Source of the DNA: Fistulifera solaris
Taxonomy: Eukaryota > Bacillariophyta > Bacillariophyceae > Naviculales > Stauroneidaceae
Length of the DNA: 64,000 nucleotides
Assembly: GCA_030295235.1 (NCBI GenBank)
Contig: AP026131.1
Coordinates: 1,364,001 to 1,428,000 of the forward strand
Direction of reading: 5' to 3'
The notes below the pieces were generated by a model. That model was not told the DNA's origin. It searched no databases and was given only the letters and a program-made list of their open reading frames with translations. A program made the position numbers and the translations under genes. This document shows positions 1-11,162 of this stretch, in pieces (positions within the stretch are counted from its first letter, which is position 1; every line of letters begins with the position of its first letter).

Positions 1-928
1 CAGTCATCTGGATGTAGGCCGTGCGATGCTGCTGGACAAAACTCTCCAACGTAAAGTTTGAATTGCCTTTCCATTCTCTCACGAGCGCAATGATGTCCTT
101 GTGCTTCGCAATAATGGCGTCCCATTTGTCCTTTCCAGCATACTGCGCCTTGAGTGCCAAGTAAGCTCCTCTTCCGTCCAAAGTTCGTTTAAAAGGGGCA
201 ATCGGGTCGTGATAAACCGTATTCCGTGTCGCCTCTTCAATCTTGAAATACACCTCCAGCGTTGTCTTCCTTGAAGTTCGATCGGGAATGAGAAGAACGA
301 TGGATCAAATCCTCCACAATAGATCCATGCTTTTCGGTGTAAGGCTGACTTTGCGCTCGAAGCGGGGCATTCACCGCAACATCAACCGTATCCCGAATCA
401 CGGCTGCCAAAGGCACAAACCGGGTGCCAATGCACTGATAGCAATGGTCCTTGAAAGACTCAATCCACTTGACAAAAGAGACACCTTTTCCCAACTTGGG
501 CGCCCCGGGTTGCTCTTTTCTTCTTTTTCGCCTTCAAGGCGTCCCACAGCTCCTGGAAGTTCTTAATAACCGGAGTATACATCATATCCTGCGCCCGTAA
601 CCGCTCTTCCGATTGTATCATAGAAGTGAAGGAGCTCAATAGCCGCTTCCAATCGAATCTGCGATTTGATGGGGAAGGAAAATGGCTCGCGGGGAATTGT
701 CGCTCCAGCTGGCGGGCCACCAGCTAATCCTGCATTCGGATCAGGGACACGACCGGTGGGGCGTCGAAGGCTCTCTGCGATGCGCTTCACATCATCCGGC
801 TTGAATGACAGCAAGTCATCGAATGTAGAGATGCCATCTCTCACCAACTGCTCATGCGTCGCGACCGGAATTCCCATCTGTTCTGCGGCAGTGAAGAACG
901 CCAAGTGCTGTTGTTGTGTAACCACCAT
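1..928 (-). pseudogene. Ty1/copia Gag-like protein remnant (partial, frameshifted)
   Basis: Reads on the minus strand from an ATG at 928 and runs off the left edge. The N-terminus begins MVVTQQQHLAFF. A middle part contains LLHFYDTIGRAVTGA and FQELWDALKAKK, followed by a stretch ending in YLALKAQYAGKDKWDAII and an EWKGNSNFTLESFV segment. This combination (GRGAYLAL, KWKGNSNFTLE-like) is typical of Gag-like proteins that I associate with diatom copia elements; that family assignment is from memory. The reading frame changes at least twice (about 563-600 and 480-500), so it is either a decayed element or affected by assembly indels. No LTR is visible inside the window, and protease, integrase and RT would lie off the edge. 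Confidence 0.6.
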
Positions 929-1372
929 GGTCACTCGCTGTCAAAGCTAAACTGGGTCTGAATAAACTGATAAAACGTAGTGAATCGATTGAATTGCAAA
1001 CAAACAAAATTATAAAGTTAACGTCGCGTTACATCGCTGGTTCCGCGAGGGTCTTTTCAGTCTTTCAAACCTTCGCTTCGCCGTTTATGTCGGCACCCGG
1101 CTAACCCCAATCCTTAGGATAGCCCGTGATCGGCACACCACATTTTAACATTTTCTCCACCGTTTTCATTCAGTGCTATCCGTCCAGACATTCACTCGTC
1201 GTTTTATAATCATTGTATTCATTGTAGTATTATCTTAAACCTATCAATTTCGTCAATAGCACCGGATTTTCTATTGAGAGCTTATTGCGCGTCTTGTCCT
1301 GTTTTTGTTTCTGGTAGTACACTTTTCCTGTGATTTTCCCTTCCTTGCTTATCAACTTGCGTGTGTGAAACA
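929..1372. other. Intergenic, divergent promoter region
   Basis: About 440 bases between the divergently read Gag-like remnant and the AlkB-like gene. I see no open frame or repeat that can be supported. It presumably holds the promoter of the gene starting at 1373. Confidence 0.4.
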
Positions 1373-2465
1373 ATGACAGAAGCTTTCGTCGGTCGCCCCG
1401 TTGCTGTCAATGCACAGCAGCCCCATCAGTCATCCTCGACCAAGAAGAAACAGTTTCGAGGAGAAAAACAGACAAAGAGTGCACAGCCAAAGAAAACGCC
1501 CCCAGAATCATCGAACGACCCGAACACTCCTCACATTTCCGATCCTCGCAATAAAGACACGACAAACGATCAACGTTTGACGACGAAAGCGACGAAACGA
1601 GGGAATGGTCGCAATACCGAATCGTTTGATCCTTCCAGTACGCTAGTACGTCCGGCCTTGCGGATTATGGTCGGATCTTCCGCGTTGAAACAATTCATAC
1701 AGCCGTTGCGTCATGACGATGTCGTCATTGTACCGGAACTCTTTGGACCCGAAGAGAATTGGGATCTGTATCATCAACTCTTGAAGGAAATGAAAGATCG
1801 CCAGGATTGGACGTCGTGGCACGAAGGAGCGCATCTCATTGTGAAACATCCCGATCCATCTCCGACCTTTCAAAAGGTCGTACAGACCTTGTGTGAGTAC
1901 TTTCAGATTCAACCGGCCGGAGTCCGGTTCAACTGGCACAAGGATAGTTCCGACTGGAAACCCTTTCATCACGATTCGGCGGCCTTTAACCCGCAACGCG
2001 CGAAGACGCAAAACATTACCGTCGGTGCGAGCTTTGGGGCGTGTCGGGAATTGGCCTTTCTCTTAGCTTCTGAGGATAAAAACACACCCAATGACACGCG
2101 AATCTATTTTCCGCAACCCAACAACGGTGTCTTTTCGTTTGGTCGGGATGTCAATATTCGATGGAAACACGGCATTAATGCCGTGCAGGAGAAAATCGGA
2201 GCAAGGACGGATCAGTATCATTGTGTGGGGACTCGCACAAAATGTGATTGAAGAAGAGGATTCGCCCGCACTGTTGGGTTCCGATGGCCAAGGACCTCAT
2301 GCGGCGAAGCAGAAGAATCATCATCGGGGAAATGACAAGAAGAATGGGCGTCGCAACCAGCATCACAACAAGAAAAAAATTCCGGACGATAAGACTGCTA
2401 ACATTCCTCAAAAGAAACCAGCAGCCCCGCGGTCGACAAAGAAAACAAACCTTAGTAATCAATAA
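1373..2465 (+). CDS. AlkB-like 2-oxoglutarate/Fe(II) dioxygenase
   Basis: Start chosen at ATG 1373 (MTEAFVGRP); the upstream GTG at 1361 is not credible in a eukaryote. Residues 1-90 are basic and low complexity. The double-stranded beta-helix follows: WHKDSSDWKPFHHDSAAF carries the HxD iron ligands, QNITVGASFGACRELAF is the conserved core, and KHGINA supplies the distal His. GRISIIVWG should hold the Arg that grips 2-oxoglutarate, but it lies in the next frame. Deleting one A from the AAAA at 2192-2195 restores the frame, giving about 363 residues with a Lys/Asn/His-rich tail. The family demethylates alkylated nucleic acid bases or oxidises related substrates; the substrate here is unknown. 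It ends 35 bases from the convergent gene at 2501. Confidence 0.75.
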
Positions 2466-2500
2466 TAATACAAATAATACTAGTTTGCAATTAATTACTG

Positions 2501-3618
2501 TTACAAGGGCTGTTTGCTACCAGCCAGCGTGAGTATTTGTATCATCCGCGAGGATTCTTGCTCCAGACAATGATGGTGCTGTGTTCCGTACTCGTGGGCC
2601 GCTTTCAACAGTAGAAAAGCTTCTTCATCGTCCCACGGGAGGGGAACAAAGTGATCGATCCAGTACCAGCACTGGATGGCAAACGTGGCTTCCTGAGGAC
2701 GTTCTTGCACTCGTTGCAGACTTTGTTGAATGGCTCGTTCCAAGTGGCATTCACGGAGCATGGTCTTGTCAATCACAATGCGTTCCGGATCCTCCTCGTA
2801 CTGCGCGACCGTGGCCAAGGCCTTGGCCAGAAATTGCCACGCCAGAAACGATAACGTTTCGTCGCGATCTTCGATGCAACTCTCTTCTTGATAAATATAT
2901 TTCTGCAAGTATTTCATCAACGAAACATCTTCTTGAAAGACCCTCTGACACATTTCGAGCGGTTCCTTTCGTAGCAAGTACAGCATTTGCTCGAGTCCGA
3001 GCTGATTCTGTCGGCGGCAACAGCTCTGCAAGAGGCCTTCGATTTGTGCAAAGCCCGACGTTTCCTTTGACACGACGACGGCATGGGCCTTGCACGATTC
3101 CGGAACATTCGGAAACTCAGGAAACTCCAACAAATCACTGTTGCATGGTTCGGACGGTTCGACTACGGCCCGAAACAACCGGCGGCGGCACCATTGCGTG
3201 GCGACGCTACATCCTGTTGTCGCTGCAATTCGACCAAAGTTCTGTTTTCGTCATCATCGACACGCCAGAGAAAGATGGATAATTTGCAACTATCTTTCAA
3301 TATATCCAATTGACCTTCCCCATCCCAATGGCAATCACAGGACGCGTGCTTCAACCGCCGTCCCAATCGCTCTAAAATGGTGTGGGCCGGTACGTTCGCG
3401 ACAAAGGTCGTGTGACGCTGGAGGCAATAATCCGGAGGAAACGATCGCAACGGTTGTTCCATCTTCCAATCGTATTTATTGTCGCGTGAATGTTGCAAAT
3501 TGGGTATTTCGGGCTTTTTCGTTTCGATGGTAGAGGAAAGTGCCGGAAGGGATCCACTGGTGCTCATGGGCACACTGCGTGCGTTTGGTTTGCTTTCGAT
3601 GGTTTCTTCTTCTCTCAT
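2501..3618 (-). CDS. Unrecognised protein, about 370 aa
   Basis: ATG at 3618 (MREEETIESK). I do not recognise the family. Residues 1-50 are Ser/Thr-rich and disordered. Residues about 70-130 form a compact domain (TTFVANVPAHTILERLGRRL, then CKLSIFLWRVDDDENRTLVELQRQ) whose pattern recalls KA1-like modules, a weak impression only. The frame changes between 3165 and 3215, a GC-rich stretch, after which an alpha-helical region follows (LQSCCRRQNQLGLEQMLYLLRKEP, and an acidic WDDEEAFLLLKAAHEYG near the end) that could be an ARM/HEAT-like solenoid. Both halves have balanced, non-repetitive composition, so I regard them as one real gene with a one-base indel. Tail-to-tail with the AlkB-like gene. 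Confidence 0.55.
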
Positions 3619-4380
3619 GTTGTTGTTTGCTGTATAGCTAGTATTCGTACGTGTTCTTTTTGATTATGAACTAAAGGCAAGAAAGAAGGGAAACAAATGC
3701 AACAGATGGGATCGACTACAATACCAGTGATGTAGCCGTCGCGTTGTGTCAGCTGAAAAGCTAAAAACAACGGGTGTTCTGTCCAGGTTCCTGGAACATC
3801 AAAGAAGTGCTTCTCGTCTTGCCGTCGTGTACTATCGTGCATTGGCGCTCCCGAATCCGAGAGATTTACGAATGTACAAGTACCATGTAGTCTACTATAA
3901 CTCATTGCCGGACTTTATGAAATTAGGAATAAATATTAGGATTGTGTTAGTGATCTGCCATGTACCTGTAACCTGTACCCAAACAGGAACACACTTCTTT
4001 CGAAGACATCGAACGAAATTACTCCGTAAATCGTAGTACTGTACTAACAGTACTGCAGTCTGCAGTACCAGTACTACATTGAAACGTAAAACGAGAACCG
4101 AGTGATAACTGTGAAACGTGAATGTAACGGCACCCGTGACCCGTGACCCGTGCCGTCTGTCAATCCCAGAAACGAGACGTCTCACAAAAACCGAAGCGGC
4201 CAGAAAAACATCCAGTCAACATACATCTTCAACCTTAATACGAAAGGAGCTTTTTATGGTGGGCCTCTTTCGCCTCGCGTCATCGTTTCGCATGCATCAC
4301 AACACAATCATCACGACAACCATCATCACCACCGAACCAAGCATGTTCGGAACCCAATTTAAACTCATTCTATCAACAAA
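3619..4380. other. Intergenic with GTAC-rich patch
   Basis: About 760 bases without a supportable gene, between the divergent gene at 3618 and the HAD gene at 4381. Around 4037-4078 there is a cluster of short GTAC/AGTACT palindromes, the same type of sequence seen near 29.75, 31.1, 31.6, 33.9 and 51.2 kb. The rest shows nothing I can name. Confidence 0.4.
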
Positions 4381-5453
4381 ATGAAGCGAATACCAATGCT
4401 ATTTGTTACATTGTGGAAATCGGTGGAACACATCCGTGCGTTTGCTCCTCATTCGACAAAGACCCGGCATCGCACGTCTCTCGCGAGTACGTCGACGACT
4501 CTCCGTCAAGTTGACGGTGTGCGTGAGATTGTCGATCACTACGATGTCTTTTTACTGGATATGTGGGGTGTCTTGCACGATGGGCACACGCCGTATCCGG
4601 GAGTCTTGGAAGCTATCCGTCAATTGAAACAGGCGGGCAAAGAACTCGTCATTGTGTCAAATTCCAGTAAACGAAAAGACCATTCTGTACGAATGTTACA
4701 AAAATTGGGTTTCGATCCACAGGATTTTGCGCAAATTATCACGTCCGGGGAAGTTACTTTTCAGATGATGCAGGGAAAGTTGTCGAATGGATGTTTGCCT
4801 GCGACAAAGAAGGTTTGCGTGCTGGGGAGTGGTGACGGGGATATCGAATATTGTGCGAGTGCGGGATGGGAAGTCGTACCGATCGAAGAAGCGACACTTC
4901 TTCTCGCACGGGGTACCTTCACAGTCCAGGATGGCCGTGTCGAAATTCACAAACGAACGAATGCCGATGCCTATCACGAAGCGCTCCAAGCCACCCTGCA
5001 AACAGCGGCACAACGGAAATTACCCATGATAGTGGCAAATCCCGATAAAGTACGGCCCGATTTTGAACGTCCTCCGATGCCCGGGAAACTCGGAGATGAT
5101 TATGCTCGTTTTTGAGTAGTCCAGAAGAAGAAGACTTGTTGATTCAACGGATCGGGAAGCCATTTCCCGATGTCTACGAATTGGCGCTGAAAGATTTTTC
5201 GGTTGTCGATTTGCAACGGGTGGTCATGGTGGGAGACGCATTAGAGACGGATATCACGGGTGGAAATAGTATCGGATGTCACTCTTTGTGGGTGTTGAAC
5301 GATGGGATTCATAGTCCGGATCTGTCCTCGGAAAGTTCATTAGAAGAAGGTGCGAATACAATTTTGAAGGCATTCAACAGCAACTCCGCCAACACGTATG
5401 CGCGAGGGAAACGGATTCAACCACAAATGATCATGGAACATTTTGTTTGGTAA
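4381..5453 (+). CDS. HAD-superfamily IIA phosphatase (NagD-like, TIGR01459 type)
   Basis: ATG 4381. The HAD core begins at about residue 50: motif I is LLDMWGVLHDG (nucleophile Asp; the second Asp is replaced by Trp as is usual in the IIA-hyp4 group), motif II is VIVSNSS, and motif III/IV is KPFPDVYELAL and MVGDALETDITGGNSIG, which carries the Mg-binding acids. The substrate is unknown; relatives act on small phosphate esters. The N-terminus (MKRIPMLFVTLW...RAFAPHS) holds a short hydrophobic stretch and an AFAP motif, which in diatoms marks the cleavage site of a plastid-targeting presequence, so plastid import is a reasonable inference. The frame breaks at the T run 5109-5113; one extra T restores FLSSPEEEDLL. 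Total about 357 residues. Converges on PEPC with 71 bases between. Confidence 0.8.
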
Positions 5454-5524
5454 CCTTACTACCGTACAAGACAATAGCTAAGCAGGATGAACAAATAAGA
5501 ACAATTTTTAGCACAGTAGACATG

Positions 5525-8500
5525 TTAACCGGTATTTCCCATCCCGTTCGAAATTCCCGTGATGGTGGTCAAGAGGGCGTCTTCCAGAACCTTTTCCTCG
5601 GGATTGGCTCGAATTCTTTTCAACGTTTCGGCCTGGAGCACATTCAAACAATCAACATAAGGGTTACGGACTCCTAGTGCACGCTGCAAAATGAAGTTGT
5701 TCTCTCCAAGATTCGTGTGACCCGTCAAGTCCAATATGGCCTTTTCCGTATCCAAATGGTATTGACGCGTAATTTCGCCAAGTTCCTTGGCTTGCGGATC
5801 AGTGCACAACAATTCCTCGTAGTGCTTGGCGATGGCGGGCTCGGATTTGCTCAAAATCATCTCAACGAGATCCACCATGGTTCGGAAACTATCCCATCCT
5901 TCATACATGTCCCTCAGAATTGGTGCTTTCGTTTCATCTTTCAGGCAATGGTCGATCGCATGGCCCACACCAAGCCAAGTAGGCAGATTGAAGCGCGTTT
6001 GCGTCCATGCAAAGTTCCAAGGAATGGCGCGCAGACTTTCGACACCACCACCAGCTTTGCGTTTGGCCGGACGGCTACCAATCTTGAGACTAGCAAACTC
6101 AGATTCCGGAGTGGCGGCACGGAAGTAAGGAACAAATCGCTCGTCACCACGAACGACCGCACGGTATGCGGCGCAACTAATATCACTCATTTCTTGCATA
6201 AGCGCTCTCCACTCCGGCTTCGGCGCCGGTCGCTTCTTTAAACGTTCCGCAAGTACAGCAGCTGTGTAAATGTCGAGTGTGCGTTCTGCGCGTTGGTAGT
6301 GACCAAAGTTCTGATGAATCATTTCTCCTTGTTCAGTTACACGAAATTTGCCATTGATCGTATTCGGAGCGTGGCTCATGATCGCAAGGAAGGTCTGAGG
6401 ATTGCCACCGCGTCCAACCGTACCACCTTTTCCATGGAAAAATGTCATGTCGATATTAAATTCTTCCGCTAGATGTCGAAGCGACTCCTGCGTTTGATAC
6501 TGTGCAAAGATAGCTGAGAGGCGACCAGCATCCTTAGCACTGTCGCTGTAACCAATCATGACCTCCTGTTTTCCTTGAATGATTCCCATGTAAACGGGTA
6601 GAGAAAACAATTTTCGCATGGTGTCGGTTGCTCCATTCAAATCATCAAGTGTTTCAAACAGGGGCGCGACACGGAGTGGCTTTTTGACGCCAGCATCTAG
6701 CTGCAAAAGAAGTACGGCGAGGACATCGCTAGCGCTGGTAGCTTGGCTGATCACGTAAGCACCCAAAGAACCCTCCGGTTGCTCGGCAATCATTTCATGA
6801 ATTTCTAGCGTATCACAGCATGTTTCGCTGAAGAACTTTGGGTGCTCTCTCCATATTCCCTTACGTAGTAAAGGACGCTTTGACGCGATCTGCTGCGACA
6901 ACCACGAAATCTTGGTATCTTCATCCCAATCACTGTATGACCCGAGTCCCAAAAAGCGAGTAATGGAGTCAATCGCTTCTTCATGGCGCCCGCTTTCTTG
7001 ACGGACATCAAGAGGGATTAACGTCAATCCAAATGCTGTGACTTTCCGAATAATGTCTGTCAAGCGTCCATCAGCGGTGACCGCATTTCCTGTATCACAG
7101 AGCGAGCGATGCAGCACCAATAACTCTTCCATGAATTCTTCCTTCGATACATAGACTCCAGGTGGCGGAGCCATTTCGGTAGACTCAGCCCAGGCTTGTG
7201 TAATTTTCAACTTTTCGATCATGGGACGTAGATACGCACGATAAGGCTCGCGCGGATCATCTACCTTACTAAGCACTTCGTCTGTTGCAACTGTAAGGCT
7301 AAGCTCGGAGTACAAGCTTTCCAAGTCCGCAGCAAACAAACGGGCTGCTTTTGCGCGGTTTGTTTTGCACACTCGTCGGGTGGTGTCTGGCTTGACATTT
7401 GGGTTACCATCACGGTCTCCTCCCATCCACGATCCAAACTTGAGAACTTGTGAATCTAGAGGCAAAGGCTGTCCCAGGTACTGAATGCAGGTGGCATTCA
7501 ATTTGCGTAAAAAGAGGGGTACTGTGTCCCACAAAACGGTTTCTACCACAAGTGTTCCGCGTTCAGCTTCGTCTTCCGGTGTTGGCTTGAAGCGACTAAC
7601 CTCATCGGAAAGCCAAAGGCTGGAAATTTCACGCAACAGAGCGTCGTCTAATGTAGCTTGCTCAAATCCAGATGCATTTCCTTGCTCACGAAGCTTGTCG
7701 GCTTGAGTCAAAATGTCCTGGATACGTCTCTGTTTCGAAAGAATTGTCCGGCGGTTCACTGTAACAGCAGATCAAAGAAAGAAGTTAGTCAATAGTAGAA
7801 AAAAACTGCCAGTGACGGCATTTCATTTAAATTTCGTAAGCTGTGATAGCAGCTTACTCAAGAGCTGTGAATAAAAACGGCAGCTCTGTGGTCGGCTGCA
7901 GTAGACGAACTCATATTCTACAAAAAACATCGAGATGCATAACACAACTGCGACGATAATGTTTTGACAAACCTTGTGTGGGGTGAGCCGTGAGTATTAG
8001 CTCTGTCACTTGACTTGTCAACGCTTCGAAAATCTCTTCCGGTTCATGTTCTTTGAGAAGAGCCGGTAAAACACCACCGCAAGAATCCGGCTTGTTGTAC
8101 AATCCGGAAGACGCTGTTGTAGATCCCAAGCGGCGCACACGATGATGTTGCTCGGCAGCATTCGCCAACGCCATAAAATGAGTGAAAGCTCGACTCACTC
8201 GCTGAAGATCTTGATTGTCTAAATTAGCCGCATAAAGAGCCAAGGCTTGGAGCGCTTCTGGAGTCTTATCGGCGCGCCACTTTTTCGCCAAGGCACGCAT
8301 CCCTTCCACTTGATGAAGCGTCGATTCTTCCATCACTTTTCCCAATAGACTTCCCATAGTTCGAATATCACTCCGCAACAAAGCATCCGGATCATCCTTT
8401 TCCTCGGCTGCCGCTGGCGGAACGAACAGGGTAGGTTCCGGCTCCGCAAAGAGGACAGCTTGTAGCTATCGGACGACGAGAAAGCCCGCGTCTGGAAGCT

Positions 8501-8677
8501 CAGCAATGGAGAATGACGAGCAAAAGTCGTAGGTTCAGAGGACTGAATCTTGCTGTCGTAAGACGAGAACGTTGGGAAGCCGATCGACGAAGCGTAACGA
8601 GTCGCCACCCGGGGTTGCGTTGCTGCCATCAACGAGCGAGCCAAGCGGCTTCGACGGAGTAACAAAGATGAATGCAT
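5525..8677 (-). CDS. PEPC: Phosphoenolpyruvate carboxylase, probably mitochondrial
   Basis: Catalyses PEP + bicarbonate to oxaloacetate + phosphate, an anaplerotic step. Two exons: 8677-7973 and 7758-5525, with a GT-AG intron at 7759-7972. The junction creates TAHPTQ|VNRR, carrying the catalytic His. Other hallmarks are GGDRDGNPNV, MIGYSDSAKDAGRLSA, FHGKGGTVGRGG (the glycine loop), a VTEQGEMI segment, AIPWNFAWTQTRFNLP and the family's C-terminal NTG. About 979 residues, normal for PEPC. The first 30 residues (MHSSLLLRRSRLARSLMAAT) are Arg/Ser/Leu-rich and lack acids, which suggests a mitochondrial presequence, matching the mitochondrial isoform known in diatoms. The plant N-terminal phosphorylation motif is not seen. 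One frame change near 8455-8475 lies in the poorly conserved N-terminus. Confidence 0.93.
7759..7972 (-). other. Intron of PEPC (214 nt)
   Basis: On the minus strand it begins GTTTGT after CAAG and ends TTACAG. Splicing restores the conserved HPTQV sequence, which is the reason for the exact boundaries. Confidence 0.85.
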
Positions 8678-9314
8678 GTTTCTTTTCTTACAAAAAATGA
8701 ATTATCGAATGCAAATGTTCGAACGAGAAAGATACACTCTTTTGTGTGTGCGTCCTTCGCTTTTGGGAAAATATAATCAAAATGAAGGGCGAACAAAACG
8801 TCGGCAGCGAAAACAGAACTTCGACGAGAATGAGGGAAGATTGACCAATGGCCACGAAAGTTGCTACTTATTGTGTTACATTCAACAGTTTCCACGTATA
8901 CACTGACTCCTAATGTACGATGTGACGTTTTGTCTTATCATCATAGTACGCTTTCTTATACAGTCACTGCATTAGACGCTCGTATGACGTCATTCTCAGT
9001 TGTCCGTCGTCTGGACAAAATTCGTGACTCCAATCTTCGACCGACTCAGTCAACTTGGCATTCGTGACTGATCGCACGACTTCGGTCATAGTAAGAAAGC
9101 TCGCGATGACCTCGGCGTTTTCTTTTGTGTCCTTTATCTATCGAGACATTGACAATAACGAAAAGAGTCCCCACCGGCATTTCTAGTGCTTGAGATAGAC
9201 CTTGCCAGGAAATAAACATCCTTTTGTCTTTGAAAGTGACAAGAAAACAATAAAGGAGCAACTGGCGTTTCTTCAGCTTGTACGACTATCAATTTACACA
9301 CAACTAACAACACT
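8678..9314. promoter_or_regulatory. Divergent PEPC / FkbM promoter region with TGACGT motifs
   Basis: 637 bases between two divergent starts. TGACGT occurs at 8923-8928, and the full palindrome TGACGTCA at 8984-8991. In Phaeodactylum, TGACGT/ACGTCA boxes (CCREs) bound by a CREB/ATF-type bZIP factor repress CO2-responsive genes such as the plastid carbonic anhydrase. The presence of such boxes beside a carbon-fixing enzyme gene is suggestive only; function here is inferred. Confidence 0.4.
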
Positions 9315-10493
9315 ATGGTCAAAATTATCAATCGCCCAAAGCTCAGCAATGGAAGCAGCACTTTCTACGCCGTGATCGGTGGCCTCGCGGTCACCAGCAT
9401 TATATTATTCTCGCTGTCGGGCGGTGTTGGAGTACCGGACTTTAGCAGCTTGGAAAATTTGCAGGGTTCCTCTTACAGTGGTGCTTTAGTCAGTCATGCC
9501 GAGAACGGAATCGCTCTCAAAAGCTGGAGAAAGAAGCTTCGAGAGGCGTGCGAAAATGCTAAGAGTGAATCGGACGTTCTTGCCATCGAAAAAATTAACA
9601 AGTTGGGTTTTGAATATCCATCAAATCCAGTGGCTCAACCTCGGAATGACAATGCTGTCATTCGGTGCAAGCATGTGGTAATGGATTTCGGGGCGAATAT
9701 TGGGGATACGAGTGGTCACGTCATTGACTCCGGCATGATTCCGTGCGATAGAACTAAGGATCTCAAGGCGAAGACGTCGTTTGTGCACTTTGATGTTAAA
9801 ACGAAGCGCTTTGAAAATGCCGCTAATCGCAACCCCCTTACACACAATCTTGTTAATTTGATGACCAAGTTTGGCGCCTTGACGGGCCCGGAAGACTACT
9901 GCTACTACGGTGTGGAGGGAAATCCGGTCTTTACACAGCGTCTCCAAGCCATTGAAGATTTTGTCATGAGTATGCGACCGCGACCCATTCAACATATGCA
10001 CTTTTTCACCGAGTCTGTAGGAGCCGGAGAAGATGGCATGACGAAACTCTATTTGGACACGGTCAACACAGATCAGAACTTCTGGGGTTCATCCATCTTC
10101 AAAGATCATCAAGATGTCCGAAAAAGTGCCGAAGAGGCTGGAAAATCAGCCGATACCATTGCGGCGGACGTGATGGGTTACACGATTGGGACTTTGATGA
10201 GAAAGACTTTGATTGCGTTTGATCCTGCCGCATCACCCGAAGAAAAGAAAGGAAATCATTTGGTGTTGAAGGTCGATATTGAGGGTGGCGAGTACCCATT
10301 GTTACATCAAGCTGTAGAAGAAGGGACATTGTGCGAGTTCACGAAAATGGGAAACACGGCTGACCTCTTCATTGAGTTTCATAGCGCGCGAGTAACAGGC
10401 AAACACGATTATGTTGGAAAAACAAAGCAGATGAAAGAAGCGCTGGAAAAATGTGGAGTTACATTCCGTAACTTGGCAGCGTGGTGGGCGTAA
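9315..10493 (+). CDS. FkbM-family SAM-dependent methyltransferase, type II membrane protein
   Basis: ATG 9315, 392 residues, uninterrupted. A single hydrophobic segment (about 16-38, YAVIGGLAVTSIILFSLSG) after a short basic N-terminus predicts a type II Golgi/ER anchor. The Methyltransf_21 (FkbM) domain follows: HVVMDFGANIGDTSGHV is the SAM-binding loop, YCYYGVEGNP ends with the acid that contacts SAM ribose, and VLKVDIEGGEYPLLHQA is the family's signature. The C-terminus ends at NLAAWWA. Members usually methylate sugar hydroxyls, so a role in cell-surface glycan modification is plausible, but the acceptor is unknown. One of the few long genes in the window without a frame break. Confidence 0.85.
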   Translation: MVKIINRPKLSNGSSTFYAVIGGLAVTSIILFSLSGGVGVPDFSSLENLQGSSYSGALVSHAENGIALKSWRKKLREACENAKSESDVLAIEKINKLGFEYPSNPVAQPRNDNAVIRCKHVVMDFGANIGDTSGHVIDSGMIPCDRTKDLKAKTSFVHFDVKTKRFENAANRNPLTHNLVNLMTKFGALTGPEDYCYYGVEGNPVFTQRLQAIEDFVMSMRPRPIQHMHFFTESVGAGEDGMTKLYLDTVNTDQNFWGSSIFKDHQDVRKSAEEAGKSADTIAADVMGYTIGTLMRKTLIAFDPAASPEEKKGNHLVLKVDIEGGEYPLLHQAVEEGTLCEFTKMGNTADLFIEFHSARVTGKHDYVGKTKQMKEALEKCGVTFRNLAAWWA

Positions 10494-11162
10494 ATATCTA
10501 CAATTAAACGATGGAACTGTTTTCTTAAATATTTGGCATATTTCCAAAATATGCCCGCGTGCTTTACTCATCTACCAAGTATTTGTGTTTCTAGACAATA
10601 ACAACGGCGTGTCCTGGAAGTGATGACAATTGGCAGAGTTATTCTCGCCACAAATCCGACGCTCTAAACGATCAATGGGTTTCGAGAGCAAGAAACACTG
10701 GAGGGTCCGTGGCAGACAAGACTACTTTCATGTCGATGATGCTGCTAATTTTAGCAAATGACAATGCATGGGACATGACGTTCCAAGGAACGGGACAAAA
10801 GGAAGCCGAGTCAACAACTCAGGAATGAAATTCAGTCTTGAGCTATTTGCGGGGTTTTTGTCACGGTTCGCGCGGTCCGAAACGAGCCCAAAATAAATTA
10901 TGACTTTTTACATATATTTGTAGTGTACCGCTTTTACTATGTTGTAAAACAAATGGTTGTAGCAATAATGGACTTCGTTCGGACATTGTTCACACAAAAA
11001 CTCAGAGACCGCAGAAGCCTATCTTTAACAGTTGAAAGTTTCTCGTCCTTTTTTCTTCATGGCTTCATTCTTCGTCGTCTCGTTTGATTATTTCTCCCTT
11101 ATCGATCGCGTCTTTGTGATTTTTATATCCAAAATAACCCCCCCCCCCCCTTATACAAATAA
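10494..11162. other. Intergenic with poly-C tract
   Basis: About 670 bases with no supportable gene. A run of 13 C lies at about 11138-11150, a dozen bases before the next start codon. The remainder contains no repeat or RNA gene that I can recognise. Confidence 0.4.

Noticed and set aside
5109-5113. Programmed ribosomal frameshifting in the HAD gene and others
   Set aside because: The breaks occur in many unrelated genes at different run types and in both directions, with no common slippery heptamer or downstream structure.
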